64,000 nucleotides of DNA from Odontocerum albicorne (lineage: Eukaryota > Arthropoda > Insecta > Trichoptera > Odontoceridae). The notes under the pieces were generated by a model, which was given only the letters and a program-made list of their open reading frames with translations, was not told where the DNA came from and searched no databases. The stretch lies in contig OX463839.1 of the NCBI GenBank assembly GCA_949825065.1, positions 29,521,540 to 29,585,539 of the forward strand, written 5' to 3'. This document shows positions 1 through 10,160 of the stretch, piece by piece (the stretch's first letter is position 1; each line of letters opens with the position of its first letter). Both the position numbers and the translations under genes were made by a program.

Positions 1-255
1 TTCACTACAGAAAACTATCAGAGGAGTGTTACAAATAGGGCAGCTGTTTCCCTCCATCAACCATATGTAGGCGCAGTCGATATGGAAAACGTGGAGACAC
101 TGGAGTATTCGTACCCTCTCCTGGTTTTGAAACCGTTCACTACACACGTAGCAAGACCGATCTGCTTCTACCCTGCCCCACATTTCTTCGTCATAAGGGT
201 ACACTTTTGAATTCGCCTCGATGGTTCGTTTACATAAACTTTCCTGATTGGCCAT
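1..255 (-). CDS. RING-H2 finger protein, copy 1 (C-terminus cut by window edge)
   Basis: Intact reading frame from the ATG at 255 to the window edge, matching residues 1-85 of the complete copy at 8914-9192. All eight RING ligands lie inside the visible part (C-x2-C, C-x-H-x2-H-x2-C, C-x2-C). RING-H2 domains usually act as E3 ubiquitin ligase modules that bind an E2 enzyme; that role is inferred from the family. Only two bases differ from copy 2 over the 255 nt: one silent, one giving Leu instead of Ile at residue 7. The first 95 bp upstream are identical, while sequence further out is about 12% different. The start has a good context (A at -3, G at +4). Confidence 0.65.
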   Translation of the reverse strand, partial: MANQESLCKRTIEANSKVYPYDEEMWGRVEADRSCYVCSERFQNQERVRILQCLHVFHIDCAYIWLMEGNSCPICNTPLIVFCSE

Positions 256-1231
256 ATTGAGTTACTTTCTTTACTTGACAGGAACAGTTCGCTGGTCAGA
301 ACTAGAATGATAACTTTCCGTCCTTGCCGTCATAAGGTAAACTAGGAGAAAGGGCCTAAACAAAAGGGACAAATGCTAACGGTTCCATTCAAAAGTTCTC
401 AGAAATTCGTCTCGGCGTCACTTAGTGAATTGTTGAATATTACATGTCTGAATTTCTCAAACTTTTTTTTTCAATTTTAACTATTTGACAATCTCTGAGT
501 AGTTGATAATAAATTACCTGTCTTGTACGCGGGGGTAGCGCGCTCGATTCCCGTCTGTCCCCGATTTCTTTCGAATAAATAAGTTGTTTTTAAACGAGCG
601 TCTAAATAATATATATTATATGCTGAGTGAATAGGCCTATTAATGTTTGATTGCACGCCGTACACATTTTAATTGAGTAAATTGAGAATACCGCTCATTT
701 TGATAACGAATTATGCTTTTAATTAGATAATACGAAACATTTCTGCGAAGGTGGGTTAAAATGGCTTCGTTGAAAAGTAGTATTTGCGATTTTATAAATA
801 AAAGATTCATTCTCTGCTCGTTCTAAAAATAAATCAATCAATATTTTTTAATCCCTCGTTTAGAAAAAATATATTTAAGTGGTTATTGGTATTATTATAG
901 AAGGTATTTAGTTTTCAGTTCACCTCACGACCAAACCAAAATATTCGAACATAGGCAGAAACCTTCTTTCAACATTTTAAATTTATTTGTCATTTCAGCG
1001 TTCCCAAGTATTCAAAATTATAAATAAATTACACGTTTGCAAGTTGTAAATAATCACCAAGCTAATACATTACCTTCAAACCGATTTGATTTCTAAAAAA
1101 AATTGAAAAATGTCTTATTGTTCTAGTGATGTGCCGCTTCTTCAAAATACAGAAACAAATATTTTCGAATGTAACGAAGAATTAAGTTATTTTTCTCCGT
1201 ATAGTTTTTCTCTCACAGTCGGATTTTCAAG

Positions 1232-1530
1232 TTTTTCATCCATGATACAACCTCAAGAATAGCCCGATATATCTCCTCTAGTTTTCATCCATGATACAAC
1301 CTCAAGAATAGCCCGATATATCTCCTCTAGTTTTCATCCATGATACAACCTCAAGAATAGCCCGATATATCTCCTCTAGTTTTCATCCATGATACAACCT
1401 CAAGAATAGCCCGATATATCTCCTCTAGTTTTCATCCATGATACAACCTCAAGAATAGCCCGATATATCTCCTCTAGTTTTCATCCATGATACAACCTCA
1501 AGAATAGCCCGATATATCTCCTCTAGTTTT
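1232..1530. repeat. Minisatellite, 49-bp unit, about 6 copies
   Basis: Units beginning CATGATACAACC recur every 49 bases and are almost identical, so the array expanded recently. It lies in the part of copy 1 that copy 2 lacks, just upstream of the mariner. Confidence 0.95.
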
Positions 1531-1619
1531 CCCCGGAATAAATATATTGGGACACTTTACAACGATGTGATATTTCGGATCATCATCCCACACGAGCACA
1601 ACGGTGAATCAATGAAACA

Positions 1620-2907
1620 GGTTAGCCAAAAAGTTTTGAAAGCGGAAATGAAAATACATTTTTTTTGGGGGGAAATCACTTTTATTGCTCAGTATAGTCT
1701 CCCATAAGATCAATTCACTTGGTCCAACGATCTTCCAACTTTGTTGTCGCATCACGGAAGTGACTTTCTGGAAGGCCTGCAAAATACTCCTCTACGACGG
1801 CTATAACCTCTTCGTTTGATGAAAAATGCTTTCCACGAAGGAATTTTTTGAGGTGTGAGAACAGCCAGAAGTCAGAGGGAGCTAAATCTGGCGAATAAGG
1901 TGGATGCTGCAACAATTTGTATCCCAATTCACTGATTTTCGCGATGGTTTTTTGAGCTGTGTGAGTAGGTGCATTGTCTTGATGAAAAATGATTTTTTTC
2001 TTCTGCAAACCGGGTCTTTTTTCACAAATTTTTTCATCCAACTGATCCAAAAGGTCACAATAATAATCAGAGTTGATTGTCTTACCAGTTTGGAGATAAT
2101 CTATCAATAAAATTCCTTTTGCATCCAAAAAAACTGACGCTAACACCTTCTTGGCCGATTTCTGGACACGAACTCGCTTCGGAGCCAAAGTGCCTGGTTC
2201 AAACCACTCCTTAGCCTCTTGTTTTGATTCAGGATCATGGTGGTAGACCCAAGTCTCATCCATAGTGATGAATCGACGCAGAAAATCCTTTTTATCCTTT
2301 CGAAATTGCTCCAAATGTTGCTCAGAAAGTCGCATTCGAACGTGTTTTTGTTGCATTGTTAGCAAATGCGGCACCCATTGTGCACACAGTTTTTGAAACC
2401 CAAAACATCAGCCAAAATATGCCATGTTGTTCCATGTGAGATGCCTATGGTGTCAGCTATCACATCCACAGTCGATCGATGATCTTCCAAAACCATATCC
2501 TGTATTTTCGCTATGATTTCTGGTGTTGATGCACTTTTTGGACGTCCTGAGCGTGGATCGTCTTCAAAGCTTGTACGGCCACGCTTAAACTCCAAAACCC
2601 ATCGGTGAACGGTTGGAAATGAAGGAGAAGACTCCTTTAATACTTTCACCATCTTTGCATGGATCTCAGTAGCCGATAAACCTTACAAAACAAAGAATTT
2701 AATCACTGCACGATATTCGGATTTTTCCATTGTTAAAAAATACACTGACACGTCAACTTCAAATGGCTTGTAAACAAAGAATGAATTGACAGATCGAAAT
2801 GAAATTTTGAGTACGTTCTTATGAAAGATGAAATATTAAAATGGCGTAGAAATTTTGGTTTTCTACTGCTCCATAGGTGTCGCTTTCAAAACTTTTTGAC
2901 TAACCTA
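1620..2907 (-). mobile_element. mariner-family DNA transposon, full length but inactive
   Basis: About 1.29 kb, the usual mariner length. Inverted ends are visible: GGTTAGCCAAAAAGTTTTGA on the left (1620-1639) and the complement of TCAAAACTTTTTGACTAACC on the right (about 2886-2905), with one mismatch and the match continuing inward. The right end is followed by TA; the left TA is not clear. It encodes a mariner transposase in broken frames. Copy 2 of the duplication lacks it. Confidence 0.9.
1715..2730 (-). pseudogene. mariner transposase, broken
   Basis: The frame starts at the ATG at 2730 (MEKSEYRAV...). About 15 codons in it meets a TAA where a Lys codon would be expected, then continues through the paired helix-turn-helix region (HRWVLEFKRGRTSFEDD, PRSGRP). 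Around 2385 an A-rich stretch causes a one-base frameshift. The catalytic domain then runs open to the stop at 1715 with the three expected acidic sites: TMDETW, HQDNAPTH and YSPDLAPSDFWLF (a D,D34D-type set). The catalytic part is intact; the nonsense codon and frameshift make the copy non-autonomous. Known for the family: cut-and-paste transposition into TA. Confidence 0.92.
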
Positions 2908-4190
2908 GTATGTTATGCAAGGCGTGTGCACTGCAAACGTGGCCACACCTATGACGATTCAGGGTACACCAAAATTCCATTGCTGCCACTAGCTATGGGT
3001 GTGATCTCATATTCCTCGCAACTAATCGTTGTCCTTCGATCGATCCAGAAAGGCCCTCCGGATCCAAGGCGAGTCGAATGAGGGCAGATTAACGAATTAA
3101 GTAAAAAAAAATTGATTGAATGATTTAAAAGAATTTACGAAAATTTTGAAAAACGCTCGCATAATAATTCCAACAAATAAATTACACATATCTTGATAAA
3201 AGTTTTGCGACAGGGCCATTAACTCATACCCATTAGGCGACAAATTCCTAAGCCATCGACTAGTGTTAATTGTATTATTAATTTACTCGTATTTATTTAT
3301 TTAACTCTATCATGCCAATGTTGAGTTCACCAAAGAGTATTTCACGGTTTTAGGTTAAATTCAAATGTAAAATTTCGCCAAATGTTGTAATTTTCAATAC
3401 CTCAGCAATTTCTCGTATCGTAGAAAGTTATTCTCGATCAAAACCTTGATTTGGTTATAATAAATGGTAATCGGCCTACGAGGGCGGACACCATCTTAGA
3501 ATATTCATCGTATCACCATATTTGACACACACACACGATCGCTTACTGCATCGCAGTCATACAGTGTACATATATTTTTTTTGTGTCGATTTTTTTTCTG
3601 AACTGATTTTTACGGTCGAAAAAAAACCACCAAGCATCGAGAAAGCAACTTATTATATCCATATTTAAAATTACGCCAAAAAATTGATCAAGCAATTCGG
3701 GTAAAATACATTGAAATATACATTGAGCATATTTAGAATGAATTTATGCTATGAAAAATTTGTCCATACGACAAATATCCGAGAAATACGAAACTACTTT
3801 ACGGATAACATATTGTACCTGGCGAATTTATTCCTTTAAAGCAATTTTATCCAAGCTTTTGTTTCATAATTATTATTGGTATCCATGACCGTTCCTAGAA
3901 CAATATTTGAAAGAAAAAAAAAGAACAGAAAATTAATCAAATATAAATCTCAAGGAAATTAGGGGTTGGGGTGGTAATAAGGTGTGTAAGACAAGGACGA
4001 AGATTATTTTGAGTCTAAATAATGATTCTTTAGTTTTTTTTTTAAATATCGATAAGGATGAAGCGGTCGAGCCAAGAAGTTAGTTCCAAGTCGAGCAGAG
4101 TGAACCGCAAAAGATGATGTATGTTGCGTTGGTACGAGTATACAATATTTGGTTTCTGTATTCAGCAGATCAAAACGGCAGTATATGCTC
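2908..4190. other. Insertion-rich stretch without a supported gene
   Basis: Absent from copy 2 of the duplication. 2940-3085 is richer in G and C than its surroundings and is open on the plus strand, but it matches no family I recognise and its ORF begins inside the mariner end. The remainder is AT-rich, apart from a dispersed repeat at 3427-3569. Confidence 0.5.
3427..3569 (+). repeat. Dispersed repeat B, copy 1 of 3
   Basis: Shares an order of motifs with 26664-26828 and 60583-60738: a TTATTNTCGATCAAA block, TGGTAATC, then ACACACGATCG, TTACTGCATCG and GTACATAT. The family has no coding capacity. I do not recognise it. Confidence 0.75.
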
Positions 4191-4511
4191 AGAAAGAAAA
4201 TTGAATTTCTCTCGTGTATATTGAGGACACCTTGGGTTGATAAATTAAAGGAAATTTTTTGGAACATAATAAAATAAATACAAAATGCAATCCAAATTAA
4301 CCGTAAAACAATAATCCATTTTGCCCAAATTATTTAACACAGGTAACAGAATACTCCCTAGTAACAGTAGACTTGACTCATTATCTACCAGACAATGTAC
4401 ACCTAAACTTTCTACCTGATGAGAAAGCCCTCCGCAATTAACCAGCGATAGCCAATCGATCGCCACACAGGATGAAATATATTCAGTCAAGGCGCCGTTC
4501 GCTCTAATATG

Positions 4512-4641
4512 TGAATGGTTGAATTAAAATAGGCACTAAGTACCAAAAAAAATTAGTTCTATATGTCATATATAATGAAACTGCATACTTTGTTTTTTTT
4601 TTTTTTTTTTTACTTAGTGCCTATTTTAATTCAACCATTCA
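4512..4641. mobile_element. 130-bp palindromic foldback element with TATG target duplication
   Basis: About 30-bp perfect inverted arms (TGAATGGTTGAATTAAAATA inward) surround a T-rich centre. Flanks are TATG on both sides (4508-4511 and 4642-4645). Copy 2 near 9880 has the same flanking sequence with one TATG and no element, so it shows the empty site. The insertion therefore postdates the duplication, or copy 2 never received it. No coding capacity; superfamily unknown. Confidence 0.85.
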
Positions 4642-4825
4642 TATGTTCAGCTTTCGTATACCACGTATTCGTTGACATTTCATACCTTATACATTCAATA
4701 TATATGTTTGATTTTTATCGCGGGGTCATATGCTTTTTCACGTCGAAGATCCTATAGATGAATGAGGTCTGGACATGTATTAAATATTTTTCTTTCTAAA
4801 GATACACTTCACCATTTCTGAACCC

Positions 4826-4925
4826 ATGATTTGGATATGTTAAAGAGCGTGGTTGGGAGACAATATTGTCTTTGGCCCCAGTAATCGAAGTTTCGTATAT
4901 AGATCTACTAGAGAAGACACGTCAG
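4826..4925 (-). mobile_element. SINE family 2, body fragment (duplication copy 1)
   Basis: The reverse complement matches the 3' body of the fuller element at 38487-38820 (GTTGGGAGACAATATTGTCT and GGCCCCAG blocks). The same fragment is at 10062-10160 in copy 2, so it predates the duplication. Confidence 0.75.
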
Positions 4926-5253
4926 TCATTTTTTTTCAAGTCGTTCGCAACTTATTTTTCCAATGTGGCCTAAACCATCTAAAGATTACTTTTTGAATTC
5001 AACTTATAACATCCATCTTGAAAGAACCGTTATTTTTAACCGATTATTTTTTGCTCTACCAAACATTGTAATAACAGATATTTTATTCAATGCATGCTAT
5101 ATTCTTTCACTGCCCAGGCTTCACTTTTATAGATCAAGTTTGGCATAAGCACACCACTGTGCACAATTATTTTTGAAGATTTTACGATTGATTTCTTGGC
5201 CAAAACAGTACTAAGTGCACCACTGACTTTGTAATTTGCAACAGCATGCCCTC

Positions 5254-5331
<78 letters not shown>
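5254..5331. repeat. (TA)n microsatellite
   Basis: About 78 bp of pure TA in copy 1. Copy 2 has only a few TA steps at the matching place (about 11275), so the array expanded after duplication. Confidence 0.97.
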
Positions 5332-5336
<5 letters not shown>

Positions 5337-5342
5337 TAAATC

Positions 5343-5600
5343 TTAATAAATAGGATGGCATATCACATTGTATTGAAAATTATTTGCCAAATTATACTGC
5401 TGCCATTTACATGCGTTCCATTGTAAGGGAAATATTATGTAATTCTCTTTCAGCTTAGATTGCTGAGGTGAACAAAGAGAAGCCTGTTGCTGAAACGGTT
5501 CCATCATATCAGAATATACCCGGCTCGATGGATCTGAATGATTGATCAATATGTATGGGCCACCGCTGGGAATACGATATTTCCCTTTTGAATCACATTC
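5343..5600 (-). CDS. Candidate coding exon or small ORF in the duplication, copy 1
   Basis: An 85-codon open stretch (stop to stop) with no ATG at its head. The first 55 codons have a mixed composition unlike the AT-rich background, including KYRIPSGGPYILINHSDPSS and EPFQQQASLCSPQQSKLKE. The last 30 residues look like random AT-rich translation, so a splice donor may come earlier. A T-run followed by AG just before 5600 could be an acceptor. Copy 2 (11350-11517) keeps the frame with one Ser-to-Leu change but ends sooner. I recognise no family; it could be chance. Confidence 0.28.
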   Translation of the reverse strand, partial: ECDSKGKYRIPSGGPYILINHSDPSSRVYSDMMEPFQQQASLCSPQQSKLKENYIIFPLQWNACKWQQYNLANNFQYNVICHPIY

Positions 5601-5984
5601 TCAAAAACGAGCGCCTACTCCCCAAAATACGAGACATAAGTTCTGAACCAAATTTATGTTTCATATTTGTTCGAATATTTAGGAAGAGATCAAATATGCC
5701 TGAAGTTGGCCGGAACAGGCCGAAATACGTTTGAATTTAATTCCATATTAATTGGAACTTTTGAATCCTTGAGGGACGAATTGAACATTTTTTGCAGTAA
5801 AATCAACGATCTCGAAACAGTCTCTTAGTTGCGATATATAATATATTGCGAGAGGGTTGGGGGGAGGGGGAGATAATTAGGATAGAAGAGAGGATGATAA
5901 GATTTATAAATAATATAAGATAAAGTATTCCCAATGGTAACTGAAAAAAAGGATTCCTGGCTAAGAGTTCGTCTGATAACAATA

Positions 5985-6180
5985 CTAACATGCACTAGAC
6001 GCGTAATTGTTGTAGCTTCTTCACGTGCGGGATAGTATTGCTACAACAGTGCGATAACGAACCGCGAGGTCCGTACTCCAGATGTTCTAAGTACGAAGTC
6101 TCAAATGATGGGTCCGAAGACAATGTTGTCAGCTGTCCATATTAGGTGCGAATAAATAGTTGAAAGATAAAATAAGAATG
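5985..6180 (+). mobile_element. SINE family 2, body (duplication copy 1)
   Basis: Matches 38610-38790 in order: GCTTCTTCACGTGC, CGAACCGCGAGGTCCGTAC, GGGTCCGAAGACAATG, then an A-rich tail. The tRNA-like head is missing. Also present in copy 2 at 11902-12098. Confidence 0.8.
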
Positions 6181-6315
6181 AAAAAAAGTTATTTGCATTA
6201 ATGGAATGAATATATTAAAATTTGCTCTATAATTTTACCAATAAAAATATTCAAATTAGAAATATAACAAATAAAAAATGTAATTTATCATTTAATTTTC
6301 TTATCCTTGACGCTT

Positions 6316-6450
6316 CTATCCACGTTGAAGGTTGGCAATCATCATGGCTATTTTAATTATGTCTGCAGCTGCCCTAAACAATGTATCTGCGTTACAGCGG
6401 AATCGCTCTCTTGCTCGTAGGTTCTTCAGCCAGGAGTTCCTTCGTATCCC
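6316..6450 (-). pseudogene. LINE reverse-transcriptase extreme C-terminus (remnant)
   Basis: On the minus strand a short frame reads NSWLKNLRARERF, then TLFRAAADIIKIAMMIANLQ, then stops at 6316. The WLKNLR ... LFRAA ... IAMMIANLQ pattern resembles the last residues of LINE polyproteins common in insects. No reverse transcriptase core is left. The copy 2 version at 12190-12282 shares the frame with substitutions and has lost the last residues. Family assignment is from memory of the pattern. Confidence 0.6.
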
Positions 6451-6706
6451 TACACTTTACTTGTATCTACCTTCCCTTGCAAAAGCAATTGGATGATTTC
6501 ATATTTTTTCCTCTTATGAAATGCTCAAGTATCCCAATCTTCTCTTCTTCTGAATCATTTATTTTATTTTCTTGGATAGATAATTTTCTTACTTTTGAAA
6601 ACAATAGATAAATATATAAAAATCAATCAGATTCGAACCCGACAATTTCAGACAAGAAAGTTGTTAATGCATGTAAAAAGTAATTATTAAGACGATTATT
6701 AGTATA

Positions 6707-6812
6707 CACCCATTCCTCGCTTTACTACCTAGATACGTTCCGGAAAAGTTGGCCGTAAAGCAAAAAGCCGTATAACGAATCAATTATTTTGATACAAACC
6801 CATACAAATTCC
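6707..6812. mobile_element. Tigger/pogo left end only (duplication copy 1)
   Basis: Identical in type to the left end of the Tigger at 12547 (CACCCATTCCTCGCTTTACT) for about 106 bp, then it breaks. What follows (6815-7010) is a second, more diverged copy of the sequence to its left (6523-6706), and this holds the site without a Tigger. This is a recombination scar; see findings. Confidence 0.85.
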
Positions 6813-7481
6813 CAAAAGTATCCCAATTTTCTCTTCTTCTGAGTCATTCATTTTATTTTCTTGGATAGAGAGAATTTATTTTATTTTGAAAAAAAATATT
6901 CATATAGATAAACATACGAAAATCAATCAGATTCAAACCCGACAATTTCAGATAAGAAAGCGAAAGTTGTAAATGCATGTAAAAAGGAATCAATAAGACG
7001 ATAATAAGTATATTCTAAAATTGAAATATTATCTTGTACTCATTTTTGAGATCATATTAACAGATACTTCTCAATTAATAATACATTTGACGATATGCTT
7101 AATCGTTGTATAATCACATATATGCTACGAGTATTCTATCGAAAATCATTTCTCAGTGCTCAGAACTGCAAATACCCATGGATTCAAAAGTTCCTTCATG
7201 TCTCCTGGCTTTATTGGTTGATTTTCACATTTTTGATATATTTATTCTGCATTTTTGTTAACTTTCAAAAACTAAACATTTTATGCGCGAAAAATAATTC
7301 TCACTCAGTACTAAACACCCCAGTACAAAAGTAAAAATCTTGAATAACAAAATTTGTATACGGCGGTTCTGACACGTTATGAAATTAAGTGACAAACGTG
7401 ACGTGACGAATCATAACTGAAATGACAAAATAAACAAGAAAACTTCTTGATATATTTGAGAGACATGATCCATAGTACACG

Positions 7482-7574
7482 ATGCTCTCGACTTTCATAT
7501 TACTGATGATGTTTATACCCCTTATTATTGGATACCTTAGCTGTACGTTCAAAAAGTGTCATAAGGGGATCTGA
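7482..7574 (+). CDS. Candidate 30-residue membrane peptide, copy 1
   Basis: ATG with A at -3, 30 codons and a TGA stop. The peptide starts MLSTFILLMMFIPLIIGYLS and ends in a short basic tail (CTFKKCHKGI). It would be a single membrane-spanning helix or a signal anchor, with two cysteines in the tail. The ORF is base-for-base identical in copy 2 (14176-14268), whereas flanks differ by about 3-12%. That would fit purifying selection, but the ORF is short and gene conversion could do the same. It could also be the first exon of a longer gene, since the sequence after the stop is also shared. No family recognised. Confidence 0.35.
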   Translation: MLSTFILLMMFIPLIIGYLSCTFKKCHKGI

Positions 7575-8163
7575 ATGATTGATCGAGTACAAGAAGCACG
7601 ACGAATGTGACTGTTTTTACGGAATATGGAAGTAAACGATTTTTTTGTTTGCACTGCAAAAGTAGCAATCCGTTTTCAATAAAAGTTCCGTTTTCAAAAA
7701 ATCCGTTCTCAATAAAACTGTTAAGTGCAAAAATAAAAATTTCTTAAAATAATAAAATGATGAAAAAATTATCCAATCACCAAGTGACTTTCGTTGATTA
7801 GAAAATTAAGATTTAAAAAGACAAAAAATGTTATCACTGAGAAAAAATTAATGCCCACCCTAAAATTTTGTAATTTTCTGGCGGCATTTAGTGATCAAAG
7901 ACACTTGAAGAACGTTAATGTTCCTATGGAATATCTCAAATCACATGAACTTAAGAATCTTATTTAATACCTCAGATTGCCTTCATATAATACAAATAAT
8001 AAATTGAATGGGGAATAATTTTGGTTTGAGAGATAAAAAATATATTTAGATATAAAATATTTATTTCACATATTTTGTAGATAATCTTATTCTACTTAAA
8101 ACTAAAAAAATGCTTCATCTCTAACAGTATCACTACACATATTATGAACAAACTATTACAATG

Positions 8164-8913
8164 CAGCAAGCACACAAACTTAACATGCTGAACCCGAATT
8201 TTAGATTGTAAGTTCAAAATTACATAACGATTCATAGGTTCATTCTACTGCAGCAGAATCGTTATGACATATTTATGTAAGTGTACATTCTTAAAATTAA
8301 GGTCATGGATTTTATTAACATTTAACCACAAGAACGTAAAGGTTAATCCCCATAGAATTAATAACAGTTCTGAAGAAAATGTGCCGGGAATCGAACCCCA
8401 GCCTTTTTTGGTAGAAATCCTGCATACAGAACACGTGCGATAGATAATAAGCAAAACAAAAGTTAATGTGAGATTACTCATTGGGTTTCAAATTTTAGAG
8501 ACCAATACAAGTATAAATATTACACAATGTTTGAAAACATTATACGTCCGATAACTTTAATAATCAATTTTATATTACACTTCATTCAAGCAGAAGCATT
8601 TATTGAACAAAAATGCCGAGTTCATTTAAAACAAATCATTAATAAGAAAGTATCAAATGGAATTTTCACTGAATCACATAAAAATACGTTTAAAAGATAT
8701 CATTTCTACACTAAAAAAATATACGTTTTTAGTCATCCGAGCACTTTATTTTTCACTTATCTTCATAACACTTGAATGGCGTTCATCAGACCAAAATGTT
8801 GTAACCAGAGTGACATAATAGTTCACCGTCACAAATATTGAGCATTGACACTGTTGCAATTTCTTAGGAACGTGTACACGCACTGCACTGATCATGAAAA
8901 TCTTGAAGATAGA
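8164..8913. other. Junction between duplication copies, no supported gene
   Basis: Sequence between the end of copy 1 similarity and the stop codon of the copy 2 RING gene. 8164-8420 resembles 10335-10565 in blocks, including AAATTACATAACGATT and the tRNA B-box-like GGGAATCGAACCC (reverse orientation), so it probably holds an old tRNA-derived SINE. An 82-codon plus-strand ORF at 8527-8775 is AT-rich and unconvincing. Confidence 0.5.
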
Positions 8914-9192
8914 CTATAAGTTGTCAGTATCATTATTTTCACTACAGAAAACTATCAGAGGAGTGTTACAAATAGGGCAGCTGTTTCCCTCCATCAACCA
9001 TATGTAGGCGCAGTCGATATGGAAAACGTGGAGACACTGGAGTATTCGTACCCTCTCTTGGTTTTGAAACCGTTCACTACACACGTAGCAAGACCGATCT
9101 GCTTCTACCCTGCCCCACATTTCTTCGTCATAAGGGTACACTTTTGAATTCGCCTCGATGGTTCGTTTACATATACTTTCCTGATTGGCCAT
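8914..9192 (-). CDS. RING-H2 finger protein, copy 2 (complete)
   Basis: A 92-residue single-exon ORF. RING-H2 ligands: C35 and C38 (CYVC), C53, H55, H58 and C61 (CLHVFHIDC), C72 and C75 (CPIC); spacing fits C-x2-C-x14-C-x-H-x2-H-x2-C-x10-C-x2-C. There is no signal peptide or membrane segment, and only about 34 residues precede the domain. Known for the family: RING-H2 domains recruit E2 enzymes for ubiquitin transfer, often in proteins with an added membrane or substrate region. Here the protein is almost only the domain, so it may be a minimal ligase, a competitor or one exon of a larger gene. Two changes from copy 1. The start context is good (A at -3, G at +4). Confidence 0.75.
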   Translation of the reverse strand: MANQESICKRTIEANSKVYPYDEEMWGRVEADRSCYVCSERFQNQERVRILQCLHVFHIDCAYIWLMEGNSCPICNTPLIVFCSENNDTDNL

Positions 9193-10061
9193 ATTGAGTT
9201 ACTTTCTTTACTTGACAGGAACAGTTCGCTGGTCAGAACTAGAATGATAACTTTCCGTCCTTGCCGTCATAAGGTAAACTAGGAGAAAGGGTCTAAACAA
9301 AAAGGATAAATGCTAAGGGTTTCATCCAAAGGTTCTCAGAAATTCATCTCGGCGTTAATTATTATGCTTTTAATTAGATAATACGAAGCATTTCTATGAA
9401 GGTGGGTTAAAATCGTTGAAAAGTAATATTTGTAATTTTACAAAAATAAAATCATTTTCTGTTTATTCCAAAAATAAATCAATTAAGAGTTTTTAATCCT
9501 TTGTCTTCGAACAATATAATTAAGTGGTTATTAGTATTATAGATTATAGAAGGTATCTAGTTTTCTGTTCACCTCAAGACCAAACCCAAATATTCAATGA
9601 AAGAAAATTGTATTTCGCATGTGTAGATTGAGGAGAGTTTGGATTAATTCATTATAGGAATTCAAATTAACGGTAATTTAATAATCCCCTTTCCCCAAAT
9701 TATTCAATACAACTAATAGAATAATCCCTAGCAACAAAATACTTTACTTAATGTCTACCACAGACAATGCCGACCTAAACTTTCTACCTGAAGAGAAAGC
9801 CCCCCGGAATTAACCAGTGATAGCCAATCGCTCGCTACACAGGATAACCATTCGGTCAAGGCACCGTTAACTCTAATATGTGTTCTGCTTTCGGCGTATA
9901 TCACGTATTCATTTACATTCCATACCATATTCATTCAATGTTTATGGCGTTCTGCTTATCGCGCGGTCATATGCTTTTCCATGTCATAGATCCTATAGAG
10001 AATAAGGTCTAGACGTGCATTGGTTATTTTTCTTATAACACACTAACATTTCTGAACCCAT

Positions 10062-10160
10062 CATTCGGATATGTTAAAGAGCTTGGCCGGGAGAAAATAC
10101 TGTATTCGGCCCCAATAATCGAGGCTTCGTACTTAGAACTACTGGAGAAGATGCGGAACA
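10062..10160 (-). mobile_element. SINE family 2, body fragment (duplication copy 2)
   Basis: Counterpart of 4826-4925. The reverse complement carries the GGGGCC...GAAnACA block of the SINE family 2 body. Confidence 0.7.

Larger units (their letters stand above)
1..8163. repeat. Segmental duplication, copy 1
   Basis: Position 1 aligns with 8938, and similarity runs in the same order to 8163/14886. Anchor pairs are 1/8938, 4195/9600, 5455/11372, 7482/14176 and 8163/14886. Copy 1 carries about 3.2 kb that copy 2 lacks (roughly 950-4190, including a 49-bp array and a mariner). It also carries about 290 bp at 420-709. Its left part lies outside the window. Divergence is uneven: near-identical at 1-350 and 5455-6800, around 5-12% elsewhere. 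Seen by direct comparison; percentages are by eye. Confidence 0.9.

Noticed and set aside
1232..1530. CRISPR-like array
   Set aside because: Units are contiguous repeats with no unique spacers, and the DNA is eukaryotic.
2821..3081. 86-codon plus-strand ORF as a gene
   Set aside because: It starts inside the mariner end, and the open portion after it is too short to judge; absent from copy 2.
5803..5991. 62-residue minus-strand ORF identical in both duplication copies (also 11720-11908)
   Set aside because: It sits in the tract where the copies are nearly identical overall, so identity is not informative. The G-rich/A-rich DNA yields a low-complexity hydrophobic peptide.
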